A stretch of DNA of 64,000 bases from NCBI RefSeq assembly GCF_028023675.1, contig NZ_JAQIOZ010000020.1, positions 25,917 to 89,916 of the forward strand, given 5' to 3'. Source of the DNA: Primorskyibacter aestuariivivens (GTDB taxonomy: Bacteria > Pseudomonadota > Alphaproteobacteria > Rhodobacterales > Rhodobacteraceae). The notes under the pieces were generated by a model. That model saw nothing but the letters and a program-made list of their open reading frames with translations, was not told the origin of the DNA and made no database searches. Positions 36,302-44,624 of this stretch are shown one piece after another. The position numbers and the translations under genes are program-made. Each line of letters opens with the position of its first letter. Within the stretch, counting starts at the first letter, position 1.

Positions 36302-38332
36302 CTAGTTTCCCGAGGCGTCGTTGACTGCGGTCAGGATCGCGTCCTTGCTCAGCAATTCGGGCAGCGCGATGCCATTGGGCGCGGCGGGGCCGTAGACCGC
36401 GTTGAACGGGATGCCGAAGCGGTTGAAGCGCTCCAGATAGGCCGAGATCGAGGGGTCCGGGCGGGTCCAGTCGGCCTGCATCGCGACGATGCCCTCGCTG
36501 GCCAGCAGGCTGGCAATGGGATCGCGGTCGAGTACGAGCGCCTTGTTGGCCTTGCAGGTCAGGCACCAGTCGGCGGTGACATCGACGAACACGGTTTTGC
36601 CGCTCGCGACATGGCCCGAGATGGAGCTTTCGCTGAATGCGGCCCAGCGGGTTGCGCTGGCCGGAGCTTCGGGGGCAGGGCCTGAGAGGCGGGGCAGGGC
36701 AATGGCCAGTGCTGCGACAGCACTGACAAATGTCGCGCGCGCGGGCAGGCGGGGCAGGGCCAGCAGGATCAGGATCAGCGCCATGAGCCCCGCCACGATC
36801 GCCGTCAGCGGCCAGCCCGCCACGCCCCAGAGCACGAAGAACAGCCAGAGCGCGGTGAGCGCCAGGAGCGCGCCCATCAGCCATTTCAGCCCCAGCATCC
36901 AGCGTCCGGGCTTGGGCAGGAAGGCAACTGTGCCGGGGAAGAGCGCGATGGCGAGATAGGGCAACGCGAGGCCCACGCCAAGCGCGGTGAAAATCACCGC
37001 GATCTCCAGCGCGCCACCGGACATGGCATAGGCCACGGCGGTGCCAAGGAAGGGCGCGGAGCAGGGCGTGGCCAGCACGGCGGCAAAGGCACCAGTGGCG
37101 AAATCGCCCAGATGGCCGCTGCCGCCCGCAACCGACAGGCGGCTTTGCAGCGCCGAGGGCAGGGCCAGGTCGAACAATCCCGCCATATTGGCCGCAAAGA
37201 TCAGCAGTATGGCGATCATCGTGGTCAGAAAGACCGGGCTTTGGAATTGCAGCCCCCAGCCCACCGCGTGGCCCATGCTTTGCAGGGCATAGGTGGCCGC
37301 CGCCAGAACCCAGAAGAAGCTGATGATCCCGGCGGCTGAAAGCAGGAACCCCGTGCGCACCCGGGCGCGGCCTTTTTCGGCCTTTTTCATCGCCCCCATC
37401 AGCTTGATCGACAGGACCGGAAGGACGCAGGGCATGACATTGAGGATCAGCCCGCCCAGCACCGCGATCAGCGCGGTCCAGAGCAGCCCGGCATCTGGCG
37501 TGCGCGCAGGGGCCGGCGGTGGTGCATCAGACAAGAGTGCCGGCAGCGTGGCAGCAAACCCGCCATCGGTGGCGGTGAGGTGCAGATCGGGCGTGTCCTC
37601 GGGCAGGTAGAGCGCGGGGAAGCGCGCCCAGAGCCGGGTGCCGTCTCCGGAGAGACGGATCTCGGGCTTGCCGAAGGAGGCGTCGCCCAGTTCGGGGAAA
37701 ACGTCGGGCGCGGCGAAGCCCGTGGGTTTGATCAGCGCCACGGTCAGCGCGTCATCGGACAGGTGCGCGGCCTCAAGGGTCATATCCGTTTCGGCAGCAT
37801 CAAGCGGTACCTGCGCCAACGCAACAGCCACCAGGCTTGCGGCCTCAGCATCGATCCCGGTGCTTTGGGGCAGCGCCAGCGTCAGGGTGAAATCCTCGGG
37901 GATGCAGATATCCTTGCAGACCAGAAGGCGGGCCTGAGTGGTGAGGGTCGCGGCCTCGCCCGGTTGGTCCAGTGCCACGCGGATGGGAAAGACCACCTGG
38001 TCGCCATAGCCAAAATTTTCGATGTCAAAGGCGGTGAAGCGTGTGGGCGCGGGGTAGAGGAATTCGGTTTCGGCCACATTGTCCGAGGTGGACCAGTCCA
38101 GTTCGGGCGGCAGGCCCACTTCGCCGGGGCTGCGCCAATAGGTTTTCCAGCCCTCGGCCATCTCAACCACCAGACCGGCAGAGACCGAGCCCGCGCCGGG
38201 CGCGACGCCATTTTCGACCGTGATCAGCCGCGCCGTGAGCGCATGTGCCTCGTAGCGATCTGACGAGGCCGCCCATGCCGCCACAGGCAGCACAAGCGCT
38301 AGAACAAGCATGATGCGGGTCAAGAGGCGCAT
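36302..38332 (-). CDS. dsbD: Thiol:disulfide interchange protein DsbD (ScsB-type)
   Basis: Moves reducing equivalents from cytoplasmic thioredoxin across the inner membrane to periplasmic thiol proteins such as CcmG. The 676-residue product has a signal peptide and an N-terminal periplasmic domain with two cysteines (LLVCKDICIPED). About eight membrane helices follow (MPCVLPVLSIKLMG and ATPCSAPFLGTAVAYA carry the redox cysteines). A C-terminal thioredoxin domain has WCLTCK near residue 592. The ATG at 38332 follows AAAGGAGA. A small CCGCT/AGCGG inverted repeat lies just upstream. It faces the ccm operon. Confidence 0.92.
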   Translation of the reverse strand: MRLLTRIMLVLALVLPVAAWAASSDRYEAHALTARLITVENGVAPGAGSVSAGLVVEMAEGWKTYWRSPGEVGLPPELDWSTSDNVAETEFLYPAPTRFTAFDIENFGYGDQVVFPIRVALDQPGEAATLTTQARLLVCKDICIPEDFTLTLALPQSTGIDAEAASLVAVALAQVPLDAAETDMTLEAAHLSDDALTVALIKPTGFAAPDVFPELGDASFGKPEIRLSGDGTRLWARFPALYLPEDTPDLHLTATDGGFAATLPALLSDAPPPAPARTPDAGLLWTALIAVLGGLILNVMPCVLPVLSIKLMGAMKKAEKGRARVRTGFLLSAAGIISFFWVLAAATYALQSMGHAVGWGLQFQSPVFLTTMIAILLIFAANMAGLFDLALPSALQSRLSVAGGSGHLGDFATGAFAAVLATPCSAPFLGTAVAYAMSGGALEIAVIFTALGVGLALPYLAIALFPGTVAFLPKPGRWMLGLKWLMGALLALTALWLFFVLWGVAGWPLTAIVAGLMALILILLALPRLPARATFVSAVAALAIALPRLSGPAPEAPASATRWAAFSESSISGHVASGKTVFVDVTADWCLTCKANKALVLDRDPIASLLASEGIVAMQADWTRPDPSISAYLERFNRFGIPFNAVYGPAAPNGIALPELLSKDAILTAVNDASGN

Positions 38333-38437
38333 GGGATCTCCTTTCCGCTGAATATAGCGGCTTGGACGTGCTTTTGCGCCATCCACGACGTCACGTCGAG
38401 AGGGGGGAGCGGTCACTTTGACGCGAGGGTCGCGGGA

Positions 38438-39235
38438 TCAGCGGGGCCAGACCTGCGGGAACCAGTCTTCGCGCAGCTTTTGCCCCGGCTTCATGTCATG
38501 GCCGGGAAAGGGCGGCGAGGTGCGCCCGGGCCGCTGCACATAGCGCGCGTCATCGCCAACCATGCGCAGAGAAAAGGCGCGGCGGCGGTGACCTGTCTCA
38601 TTGCCGCGCGCGCCATGCAGGATCATGAAGTTGAAGGCCACCGCATCACCGGGTTCCATGGCCCATTCGGTGATATTCATGCCCTCGGCATCGGGGTCCG
38701 GCACAGGCATATAGGCGTCTTCGTCGGGATAGAAGTTTTCCTCGCTCAGCCAGCGGGTGGGCAAAACCGGTTTCTCCCAGAGATGTGAGCCCGCCACGCA
38801 GCGCAGCGAGGCCTCGGTGACGGGATCGACCGGCGACCAGAAGCTGGCGGTCTGCTGGCCCTCGACGAAATAATACGGCCCGTCCTGGTGCCAGGGCGTG
38901 GGTTTCGAGGTGCCGGGTTCCTTGACCAGCACGTGGTCGTGAAAGACCTGCACCCTGTCCGATCCCATGAGATTGGCGGCGACCTCTGCCGCCGGGCTGG
39001 TCTCGATTACCTCTCGGAACTCGGGGATGCGCGTCCAGTTGCAGTAATCATCGAAAAAGCGCCCGGCCTCGCCCTTGTGCAGGTTTTCCGCCGCATAAGG
39101 CCCAGGCTCGGCCATGTTGCGGTCAATGCCCGCGCGCAAGGTGTCGACATGATCGGCGAACAGCCCCTTGATCAGCACAACACCGTCGCGCTGATAGGTA
39201 TCGACATCGTCTTGAGTAACCAGCTGATGCAGCAT
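38438..39235 (-). CDS. Phytanoyl-CoA dioxygenase (PhyH) family protein
   Basis: A 265-residue Fe(II)/2-oxoglutarate-dependent dioxygenase. The facial triad is visible as HQD in [14 protein letters not shown] near residue 117, with the distal histidine in [22 protein letters not shown]; the arginine there would bind 2-oxoglutarate. The substrate is unknown, and bacterial members act on small metabolites and lipids. The ATG at 39235 gives a normal length. It is divergent from adenine deaminase across only about 50-60 bases, so their promoters must overlap. Confidence 0.88.
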   Translation of the reverse strand: MLHQLVTQDDVDTYQRDGVVLIKGLFADHVDTLRAGIDRNMAEPGPYAAENLHKGEAGRFFDDYCNWTRIPEFREVIETSPAAEVAANLMGSDRVQVFHDHVLVKEPGTSKPTPWHQDGPYYFVEGQQTASFWSPVDPVTEASLRCVAGSHLWEKPVLPTRWLSEENFYPDEDAYMPVPDPDAEGMNITEWAMEPGDAVAFNFMILHGARGNETGHRRRAFSLRMVGDDARYVQRPGRTSPPFPGHDMKPGQKLREDWFPQVWPR

Positions 39236-39298
39236 GGTGTTTCCCCTCGTTTTGGCGGACGGTATGCTGAGCGGGAAACGGGATCAATGGGGTGCATC

Positions 39299-40996
39299 AT
39301 GGCAGAGCTTGAAACACGGATTGCGCAGGGGCGCGGCGATGAACCGGCCGATCTGGTGCTGCGGGGCGGGCGGGTGTTCTGCCTTGTCACTGGCGACATG
39401 ACCCGCGGTGACGTGGCGGTCTGTGGTGACCGGATCGTGGGGATCGGCGCGGAATACGAGGGCCGCGAGGTGGTGGATGTCTCGGGGCTGACGCTGGTGC
39501 CCGGGTTCATCGACACACATCTGCATATCGAAAGCTCGCTGATCACGCCGTTCGAATTCGACCGTTGTGTCGCGCCGCGCGGGGTCACCACGGCGATCTG
39601 TGATCCGCATGAAATTGCCAATGTGGTGGGGCTGGAGGGCATCCGCTATTTCCAACGCGCGAGCGAACACACGCTGATGGATATCCGGGTGCAGCTGTCC
39701 TCCTGCGTTCCGTCCACAGAGATGGAAACCGCAGGCGCGCGGATAGAAGCGGATGATTTGCAACAAGTTATGGGGCATCCTTCATCCATTGGATTGGCTG
39801 AGTTCATGAATTATCCCGGTGTTATCCACCGTGATCCCGGCGCCATGGCCAAGCTGAAGCTGTTCGAAGGCGGCCATATCGACGGGCATTGTCCGATGCT
39901 CTCGGGGCGCGATCTCAATGCCTATATCGCGGCGGGTATCCGAACCGAGCATGAGGCGACCACGGCGCAAGAGGCACGCGAAAAGCTGCAAAAGGGCATG
40001 CGGGTGCTGATCCGCGAAGGGTCGGTCAGCAAGGATCTGGAGGCGCTGGCGGAGGTGCTGAGCGAACGGACCAGCGCCTATATGTGCCTGTGTACCGATG
40101 ACAGGAACCCGCTGGATATCGCGGAACATGGTCATCTCGATTACATGATCCGGCGGCTCATCCAGCGCGGCGTGCCGCCGCTTGCGGTCTACCGCGCCGC
40201 GTCGCTGTCTGCGGCAGAGGCCTTTGGTCTTAAGGATCGCGGGTTGATCGCGCCGGGGCTGCGGGCCGATATCGTGGCGCTGTCCTCGCTTGACGACTGC
40301 CGGGCCGAGAAAGTGTTCTGCGCGGGCGTCGAACTGACAGAGGCGGCATTTGCGGCGCGGGGGCATGTGGGCGTGGTGGGGCGCGGATCCGTCACCGCGC
40401 CACGGGTGACAGCCGAGGATTTTCGCGCCACCGGCAACCGGACCGCCACGGATGTGATCGGCATCATCGAAGGCAAGATCATCACCGAACATCTGCACGA
40501 AGAGATCACTATCGAAGACGGCGACAAACGCCCCGATGCCGCCCGCGATCTGGCGCGTATCGCCGTGGTGGAACGCCATGGCAAGAACGGCAATATCGCC
40601 ACCGGTTTCGTGCGCGGCTTTGGCATGCAGGCGGGGGCCATTGCGTCCACCGTCTGTCACGATCACCACAACATCGCCTGCGTGGGGATGGATTACGCCG
40701 ATATGGCAGTTGCGGCGAACCGACTGTCAGAGCTTGAGGGCGGGTTTGTCGTGGTGCGGGACGGCGCGGTGCTGGCCGAACTTGCGCTGCCCGTTGCGGG
40801 GCTGATGAGCCTTGAGCCGTTCGAGGTGGTGCATCGCCACCTGATCGAATTGCGCGATGCGGCGCGAGGTCTGGGCGTGGTGCTGGAAGAGCCGTTCTTG
40901 CAGCTGGCCTTCCTTGCCCTGCCGGTGATCCCGGCGCTCAAGATCACCGATCGCGGCATGGTGGATGTGATGAAATTCGAGATTATTCCGGGCTAG
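39299..40996 (+). CDS. ade: Adenine deaminase
   Basis: Metal-dependent amidohydrolase that converts adenine to hypoxanthine for purine salvage. The 565-residue product has the Ade family layout: metal ligands in [13 protein letters not shown] near residue 80, [29 protein letters not shown], and the C-terminal [14 protein letters not shown] prefer the ATG at 39299; an in-frame ATG at 39287 is equally possible, and neither has a strong ribosome binding site. The frame extends far upstream antisense to the PhyH gene without similarity. Its stop overlaps the convergent MarR gene by 14 bases. Confidence 0.95.
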   Translation: MAELETRIAQGRGDEPADLVLRGGRVFCLVTGDMTRGDVAVCGDRIVGIGAEYEGREVVDVSGLTLVPGFIDTHLHIESSLITPFEFDRCVAPRGVTTAICDPHEIANVVGLEGIRYFQRASEHTLMDIRVQLSSCVPSTEMETAGARIEADDLQQVMGHPSSIGLAEFMNYPGVIHRDPGAMAKLKLFEGGHIDGHCPMLSGRDLNAYIAAGIRTEHEATTAQEAREKLQKGMRVLIREGSVSKDLEALAEVLSERTSAYMCLCTDDRNPLDIAEHGHLDYMIRRLIQRGVPPLAVYRAASLSAAEAFGLKDRGLIAPGLRADIVALSSLDDCRAEKVFCAGVELTEAAFAARGHVGVVGRGSVTAPRVTAEDFRATGNRTATDVIGIIEGKIITEHLHEEITIEDGDKRPDAARDLARIAVVERHGKNGNIATGFVRGFGMQAGAIASTVCHDHHNIACVGMDYADMAVAANRLSELEGGFVVVRDGAVLAELALPVAGLMSLEPFEVVHRHLIELRDAARGLGVVLEEPFLQLAFLALPVIPALKITDRGMVDVMKFEIIPG

Positions 40997-41429
40997 GTAC
41001 GCCGCTTTCCTTTGTCGCGCGCGCTAGTGTGCTCAGCCCGCGCTCTAACGCGGCGCGGTCCTCGACGCTCATCCGCGCCAGGATTTGGTCGGCCTGCGCG
41101 TTGACCCGGTCAAACACCTCATGAAACAGCCTGCGCCCGGCATCGGTGCAGGTATAGAGTTTCAATCGGCGATCCCCGGGCGATGGCGCGCGGATGATCA
41201 AGGCCTTCGCTTCAAGCCGATCCGCGGCGCGGCTCACCTGCACCTTGTCCAGCGTGCCAAGCCGGGCCAGATCGCGCGAAGTCAGCGACCCGGTATCGGC
41301 CAGAAGGAAGAGAAACCGCCATTCCTCGCGGCTCAGGCCGAAGTCGCGCTGATAGACCTCGGTGAGTTGCCGGGAAAACCCGTCCGCCACCACGGCGAGC
41401 CGGTAGGGAAAGAACCCCTCAAGCTGCAT
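40983..41429 (-). CDS. MarR family transcriptional regulator
   Basis: A 148-residue winged-helix regulator. The recognition helix region reads [21 protein letters not shown] and the wing [16 protein letters not shown]. MarR proteins usually repress a neighbouring catabolic operon until an aromatic ligand binds. It is last on the minus strand after the DUF2783 and FAD monooxygenase genes (three-base gap to DUF2783), so it probably belongs to that operon and senses its substrate. Confidence 0.88.
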   Translation of the reverse strand: MQLEGFFPYRLAVVADGFSRQLTEVYQRDFGLSREEWRFLFLLADTGSLTSRDLARLGTLDKVQVSRAADRLEAKALIIRAPSPGDRRLKLYTCTDAGRRLFHEVFDRVNAQADQILARMSVEDRAALERGLSTLARATKESGVPSPE

Positions 41430-41432
41430 CGC

Positions 41433-41621
41433 TCACGCTTTCGCCGCCTCCAGCGCGGCCTCCAGCACCGATTGATCGCCGATCTGGTTGGCGAGGATCA
41501 GGATCAATCGGGCATTGAACGCTTCGCTCTCCTCGTCGCTCAGCCCGTCATGCGCGGCAATCAACGCGGCGTAGAAATCATCCGCGCTTTCCAGATTGGG
41601 GGTCAGGGTCAGATCGCTCAT
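41433..41621 (-). CDS. Small DUF2783 family protein (possible monooxygenase coupling protein)
   Basis: A 62-residue acidic, helical protein (MSDLTLTPNLESADDFYAAL at the start, then LIAAHDGLSDEESEAFNA). It matches my recollection of DUF2783, found beside FAD monooxygenases. Its ATG overlaps the monooxygenase stop (ATGA), so the two proteins are probably made in fixed ratio. In 3-hydroxyphenylacetate 6-hydroxylase of Pseudomonas putida a flavoprotein (MhaA) works with a small coupling protein (MhaB). I infer, without proof, that this is the equivalent of MhaB. Confidence 0.7.
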   Translation of the reverse strand: MSDLTLTPNLESADDFYAALIAAHDGLSDEESEAFNARLILILANQIGDQSVLEAALEAAKA

Positions 41622-43240
41622 ATCGCCTCCTTGGCGCAGGCTGTGCGCAACGCTGCCGTCACGGCGGCGGCGTCGTAGTGCTCCCAGCGCGCCGTGACAT
41701 GTTGGTCGGGACGGATCAGGTAGACGGCGGCGCGGGCCGAACCCAGGTAACGGTCGCTCAGCGCATCGCGGCCACCGGCAGACAACGCGACGCGTCGAAT
41801 GGGAATGCCGTCTACTTCCAGCCGGTCCGGCACCTCGGTATTCAGCGTCAGCAGCACAAACCCGTCGCCCAACCGGTCGAGCAGAAACCCGTCGTCAATC
41901 GGCGCATCGGGGCAGGGGCTGCCCACCCGCGTCCGGGCCGGGCCACCCGTCAGCGCATCCGGCCCGTTCAGCGACAGCCCGTCATAGGTACAGGGCACGC
42001 TGAGACGCCCGGAATTCACGATGGGGCGGGCAAATTCGTATCTCTCGGCCAGATCCAGCACCGCGTTGCGGAACAGGTGGCTGACCCGCGATTTCGGCGT
42101 GATGAAATCGGTGGAGCGCGTGGAATTCAGGATATTCTCATCCGCGCCGTGAATGCGTTCCTCGTTATAGCTGTCGAGCAATCGTTCCGGTGCCTCGCCC
42201 CGGATCACCATGCCCAGTTTCCAGCCAAGATTGTCCACGTCCTGCATGCCCGAATTGGCCCCGCGCGCGCCAAAGGGCGAGACCTGATGCGCGCTGTCGC
42301 CGGCAAAGATCACCCGGTTATGCCGGAAGTCTTTCATGCGGCGGCACTGGAACGTGTAAATCGAGGTCCAGACGATCTCGTACTCCACATCGCCCAGCAT
42401 CGCATCCAGCCGGGCGCGCACGTTTTCCTCCTTCAATTCTTCGGCGCGATCCACGTCCCAGCCAATCTGGAAGTCCACCCGCCAGATGCCATCGGGCTGG
42501 CGGTGCAGGAGCGTAGAGGCCCCGGATTTGAAATGCGGCTCGAACCAGAACCAGCGCTCGGTCGGGAACTCGTCATTCACCATGCGGATATCGGCGATCA
42601 GGAAGTTGTCCTCGAACACCCGCCCTTCGAAATCCAGTCCCAGCATCTTGCGCGTGGGGCTGCCCGCGCCGTCGCAGGCGATGAGCCAGTCGGCGCTTAG
42701 CTTATAGGGGCCTTCGGGGGTGTCGATTTCCAGCGTCACGCCATTCGCCTCCGGCGTGATCGCTTCGACCCGGTTCTTGCCCCGGATCTCAATCGGCGCG
42801 CCGCGGGCCTGTTCGGCTTTGATCTGTTCGAACAGGAAGCGTTCGAAATAGGGCTGCTGGAGATTGATGAAGGCGGGGTATTTGTGGCCCTCTTCGGGCA
42901 GCAGGTTGAATTCATAGACCTTGCGGTCATCGTGAAACACCTTGCCCAGGTTCCACACCACGCCCTTTTCCACCATCGGTTGACCGCAGCCATAGCGGTC
43001 GGCGATTTCCAGACAGCGTTTTGAGAAACAGATCGCGCGGCTGCCCTGTCCGATGCCCTCGTGATCGTCGAGCACCACCACAGGAATGCCCTGCCGTCCA
43101 AGATCCAGCGCCGAAGCCAGCCCGATAGGCCCGCCGCCGACCACGATGACCGGGTGATGCACCGGGCTGTCGGCATCCTGATCGGCGCTGCGGGCATAGG
43201 GGTAGAGTTTGAAGGCCAGTTGGTAACGGTCGTGGATCAT
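41618..43240 (-). CDS. FAD-dependent aromatic monooxygenase (PheA/TfdB/MhpA type; candidate MhaA)
   Basis: A 540-residue class A flavoprotein hydroxylase. The FAD dinucleotide motif is IVVGGGPIGLASALDLG near residues 32-48, the DG motif is IACDGAGSPTRKMLG, and the second FAD motif is RVIFAGDSAHQVSPFGARG. A C-terminal thioredoxin-like region is typical of phenol hydroxylase-type members. It inserts one oxygen into a phenolic ring using NAD(P)H. Next to DUF2783 and the homogentisate genes, 3-hydroxyphenylacetate 6-hydroxylase (product homogentisate) is the best guess. The ATG at 43240 follows AGGAGAGGAG. Confidence 0.75.
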   Translation of the reverse strand: MIHDRYQLAFKLYPYARSADQDADSPVHHPVIVVGGGPIGLASALDLGRQGIPVVVLDDHEGIGQGSRAICFSKRCLEIADRYGCGQPMVEKGVVWNLGKVFHDDRKVYEFNLLPEEGHKYPAFINLQQPYFERFLFEQIKAEQARGAPIEIRGKNRVEAITPEANGVTLEIDTPEGPYKLSADWLIACDGAGSPTRKMLGLDFEGRVFEDNFLIADIRMVNDEFPTERWFWFEPHFKSGASTLLHRQPDGIWRVDFQIGWDVDRAEELKEENVRARLDAMLGDVEYEIVWTSIYTFQCRRMKDFRHNRVIFAGDSAHQVSPFGARGANSGMQDVDNLGWKLGMVIRGEAPERLLDSYNEERIHGADENILNSTRSTDFITPKSRVSHLFRNAVLDLAERYEFARPIVNSGRLSVPCTYDGLSLNGPDALTGGPARTRVGSPCPDAPIDDGFLLDRLGDGFVLLTLNTEVPDRLEVDGIPIRRVALSAGGRDALSDRYLGSARAAVYLIRPDQHVTARWEHYDAAAVTAALRTACAKEAI

Positions 43241-43318
43241 CTCTTCTCCTCTCCTAATATGATAGCGCTCACTCCGCGGATATAGGCTAGGCAATCATTC
43301 ACAGTCCGACGTGCCTGA

Positions 43319-43591
43319 TTACGACCCGTCAAAGCCATCATGGCTTTCGTCGAAAGGGTCATGCGAAGTTTCGGACTCGTCGATCGTTTCGTCGGCGTCC
43401 GCGTCATCCTCATCGATTCTGCGACGCAGCGCAGTTTCATCCATTCCAATCGTCGCTGCGAAGAAACTTGAAGCCGCCAGCGTTGGGACGACCCAAACCA
43501 TTTTTTCGGTCAGGTAGGCTGCCAAATAAGATGGAACGAGCACTATTGCGGCCTTAAACGCCGCAACTTTGAAATGAACGATTTTACTCAT
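43319..43591 (-). CDS. Small membrane protein with acidic C-terminal tail
   Basis: A 90-residue protein I do not recognise. The N-terminal half has two hydrophobic stretches (FKAAIVLVPSYLAAYLTE and MVWVVPTLAASSFFAATIG). The last 30 residues are almost all Asp, Glu, Ser and Thr (IDEDDADADETIDESETSHD). The ATG lies three bases after the stop of the MBL-fold gene (GGGGTGAAGAATG), so translation is probably coupled. Codon use is less GC-rich than in the neighbours. The FAD monooxygenase starts about 80 bases downstream. Confidence 0.6.
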   Translation of the reverse strand: MSKIVHFKVAAFKAAIVLVPSYLAAYLTEKMVWVVPTLAASSFFAATIGMDETALRRRIDEDDADADETIDESETSHDPFDESHDGFDGS

Positions 43592-43594
43592 TCT

Positions 43595-44545
43595 TCACCC
43601 CTGCAACTCCGCCCACATCTCCTTGTCGCGCTCAGCGGTCCAGACGCGGGGGGTGTCGATGCCGCGGGCCTCGTCATAGGCGCGGGCCACGTTGAACGGC
43701 AGGCAATGCTCATAGATCGCGTAATCGCTGAATTTCGGGTCACATTCGGCGCGGCAGGCGTTCCAGGCTTCCTTGAGCGTGCCGCCGCGTGCCACAACCC
43801 TGGCCACTGGTTTGTAGGTTGAGTTGACGAAATCGGCGGTGCTTGCGATGGCCTTTGCCACCATCTCTTCGCCCACCAGCGCGTCGCCACGTCCCGGCGC
43901 GATGGATTTCGGCTCAAAGGACGCGATATTCATCAGCGTCTCTTCCCAGTCGCCAAAATGCCCGTCGCCGCAATAGCAGGCGGAGTGATATTCCACGATA
44001 TCGCCGGTGAACATCACCTCCTGATCCGGCACCCAGATCACCGCATCACCGGCGGTATGGGCGCGGCCCAGCTTCATGATGTCCACCCGGCGCTTGCCCA
44101 GCATCACGGTCATGGATTCAGAGAATGTCGTGGTGGGTCGCGTCAGGCCGGGGATTTCCTCATGCCCCTGAAAGAGACGCGGGAAGCGGTCGAACTCGCT
44201 GTCCCAGTCTTCCTGCCCGCGTTCCTCGACCATGGCGGCGGCCACGTCGGACATGATGATTTCCCGCGCGCCATAGGCCGACGCGCCCAGCACGCGCACC
44301 GCGTGGTAATGGGTCAGGACCAGATGCGAGATCGGCTTGTCCGTGACCGAGCGGACGCAATCTATCACCTTGCGGGCCAGACGCGGGGTGGCCTGTGCCT
44401 CGATGATCATCACGCTGTCATCGCCGATGATCACGCCGGTGTTCGGATCGCCCTCGGCGGTGAAGGCATAAAGCCCGTCGCCAATCTCGGTGAAAGAGAT
44501 GGTCTTTTCTTCCATGTCGCCGGCAGAGGCAAAGGCTTTGGTCAT
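43595..44545 (-). CDS. Metallo-beta-lactamase-fold protein with altered metal site
   Basis: A 316-residue MBL-fold protein. The usual HxHxDH motif reads HYHAVR (residues 79-84), so the Asp and third His are missing. RAHTAGD (about 161-167) keeps the next His and FTGD (179-182) the bridging Asp, but the distal PGHG position reads PGRG. Two of three zinc sites are thus damaged. It may bind one metal, or act without hydrolysis. It precedes the acidic membrane protein and FAD monooxygenase in one likely operon. The ATG at 44545 follows AAGGAC. Confidence 0.82.
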   Translation of the reverse strand: MTKAFASAGDMEEKTISFTEIGDGLYAFTAEGDPNTGVIIGDDSVMIIEAQATPRLARKVIDCVRSVTDKPISHLVLTHYHAVRVLGASAYGAREIIMSDVAAAMVEERGQEDWDSEFDRFPRLFQGHEEIPGLTRPTTTFSESMTVMLGKRRVDIMKLGRAHTAGDAVIWVPDQEVMFTGDIVEYHSACYCGDGHFGDWEETLMNIASFEPKSIAPGRGDALVGEEMVAKAIASTADFVNSTYKPVARVVARGGTLKEAWNACRAECDPKFSDYAIYEHCLPFNVARAYDEARGIDTPRVWTAERDKEMWAELQG

Positions 44546-44588
44546 GTTGCGCGTCCTTGTTGTGTGTGGCGCCGGTGGCAGATTGCGG

Positions 44589-44624
44589 GAGCCTCCGGCG
44601 GGAGTTTATCTGGCAAGATGAAGA
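44589..44624 (+). repeat. Short intergenic repeat-like element (GCCTCCGGCGGGAG type)
   Basis: GCCTCCGGCGGGAG hairpin followed by TTTATCTGGCAAGATGAAG. The layout (GC hairpin, ATTT-like step, GATGAAG tail) parallels the GGGGGC repeats elsewhere here, and I recall the form as common in Rhodobacteraceae intergenic DNA. It lies just after the fahA stop and may act as its transcript end. Confidence 0.45.

Noticed and set aside
43255..43275. GATAGCGCTCAC upstream of the FAD monooxygenase as a third copy of the LacI-type operator
   Set aside because: Only the AGCGCT core matches; the outer bases break the palindrome, so it is not the same site.
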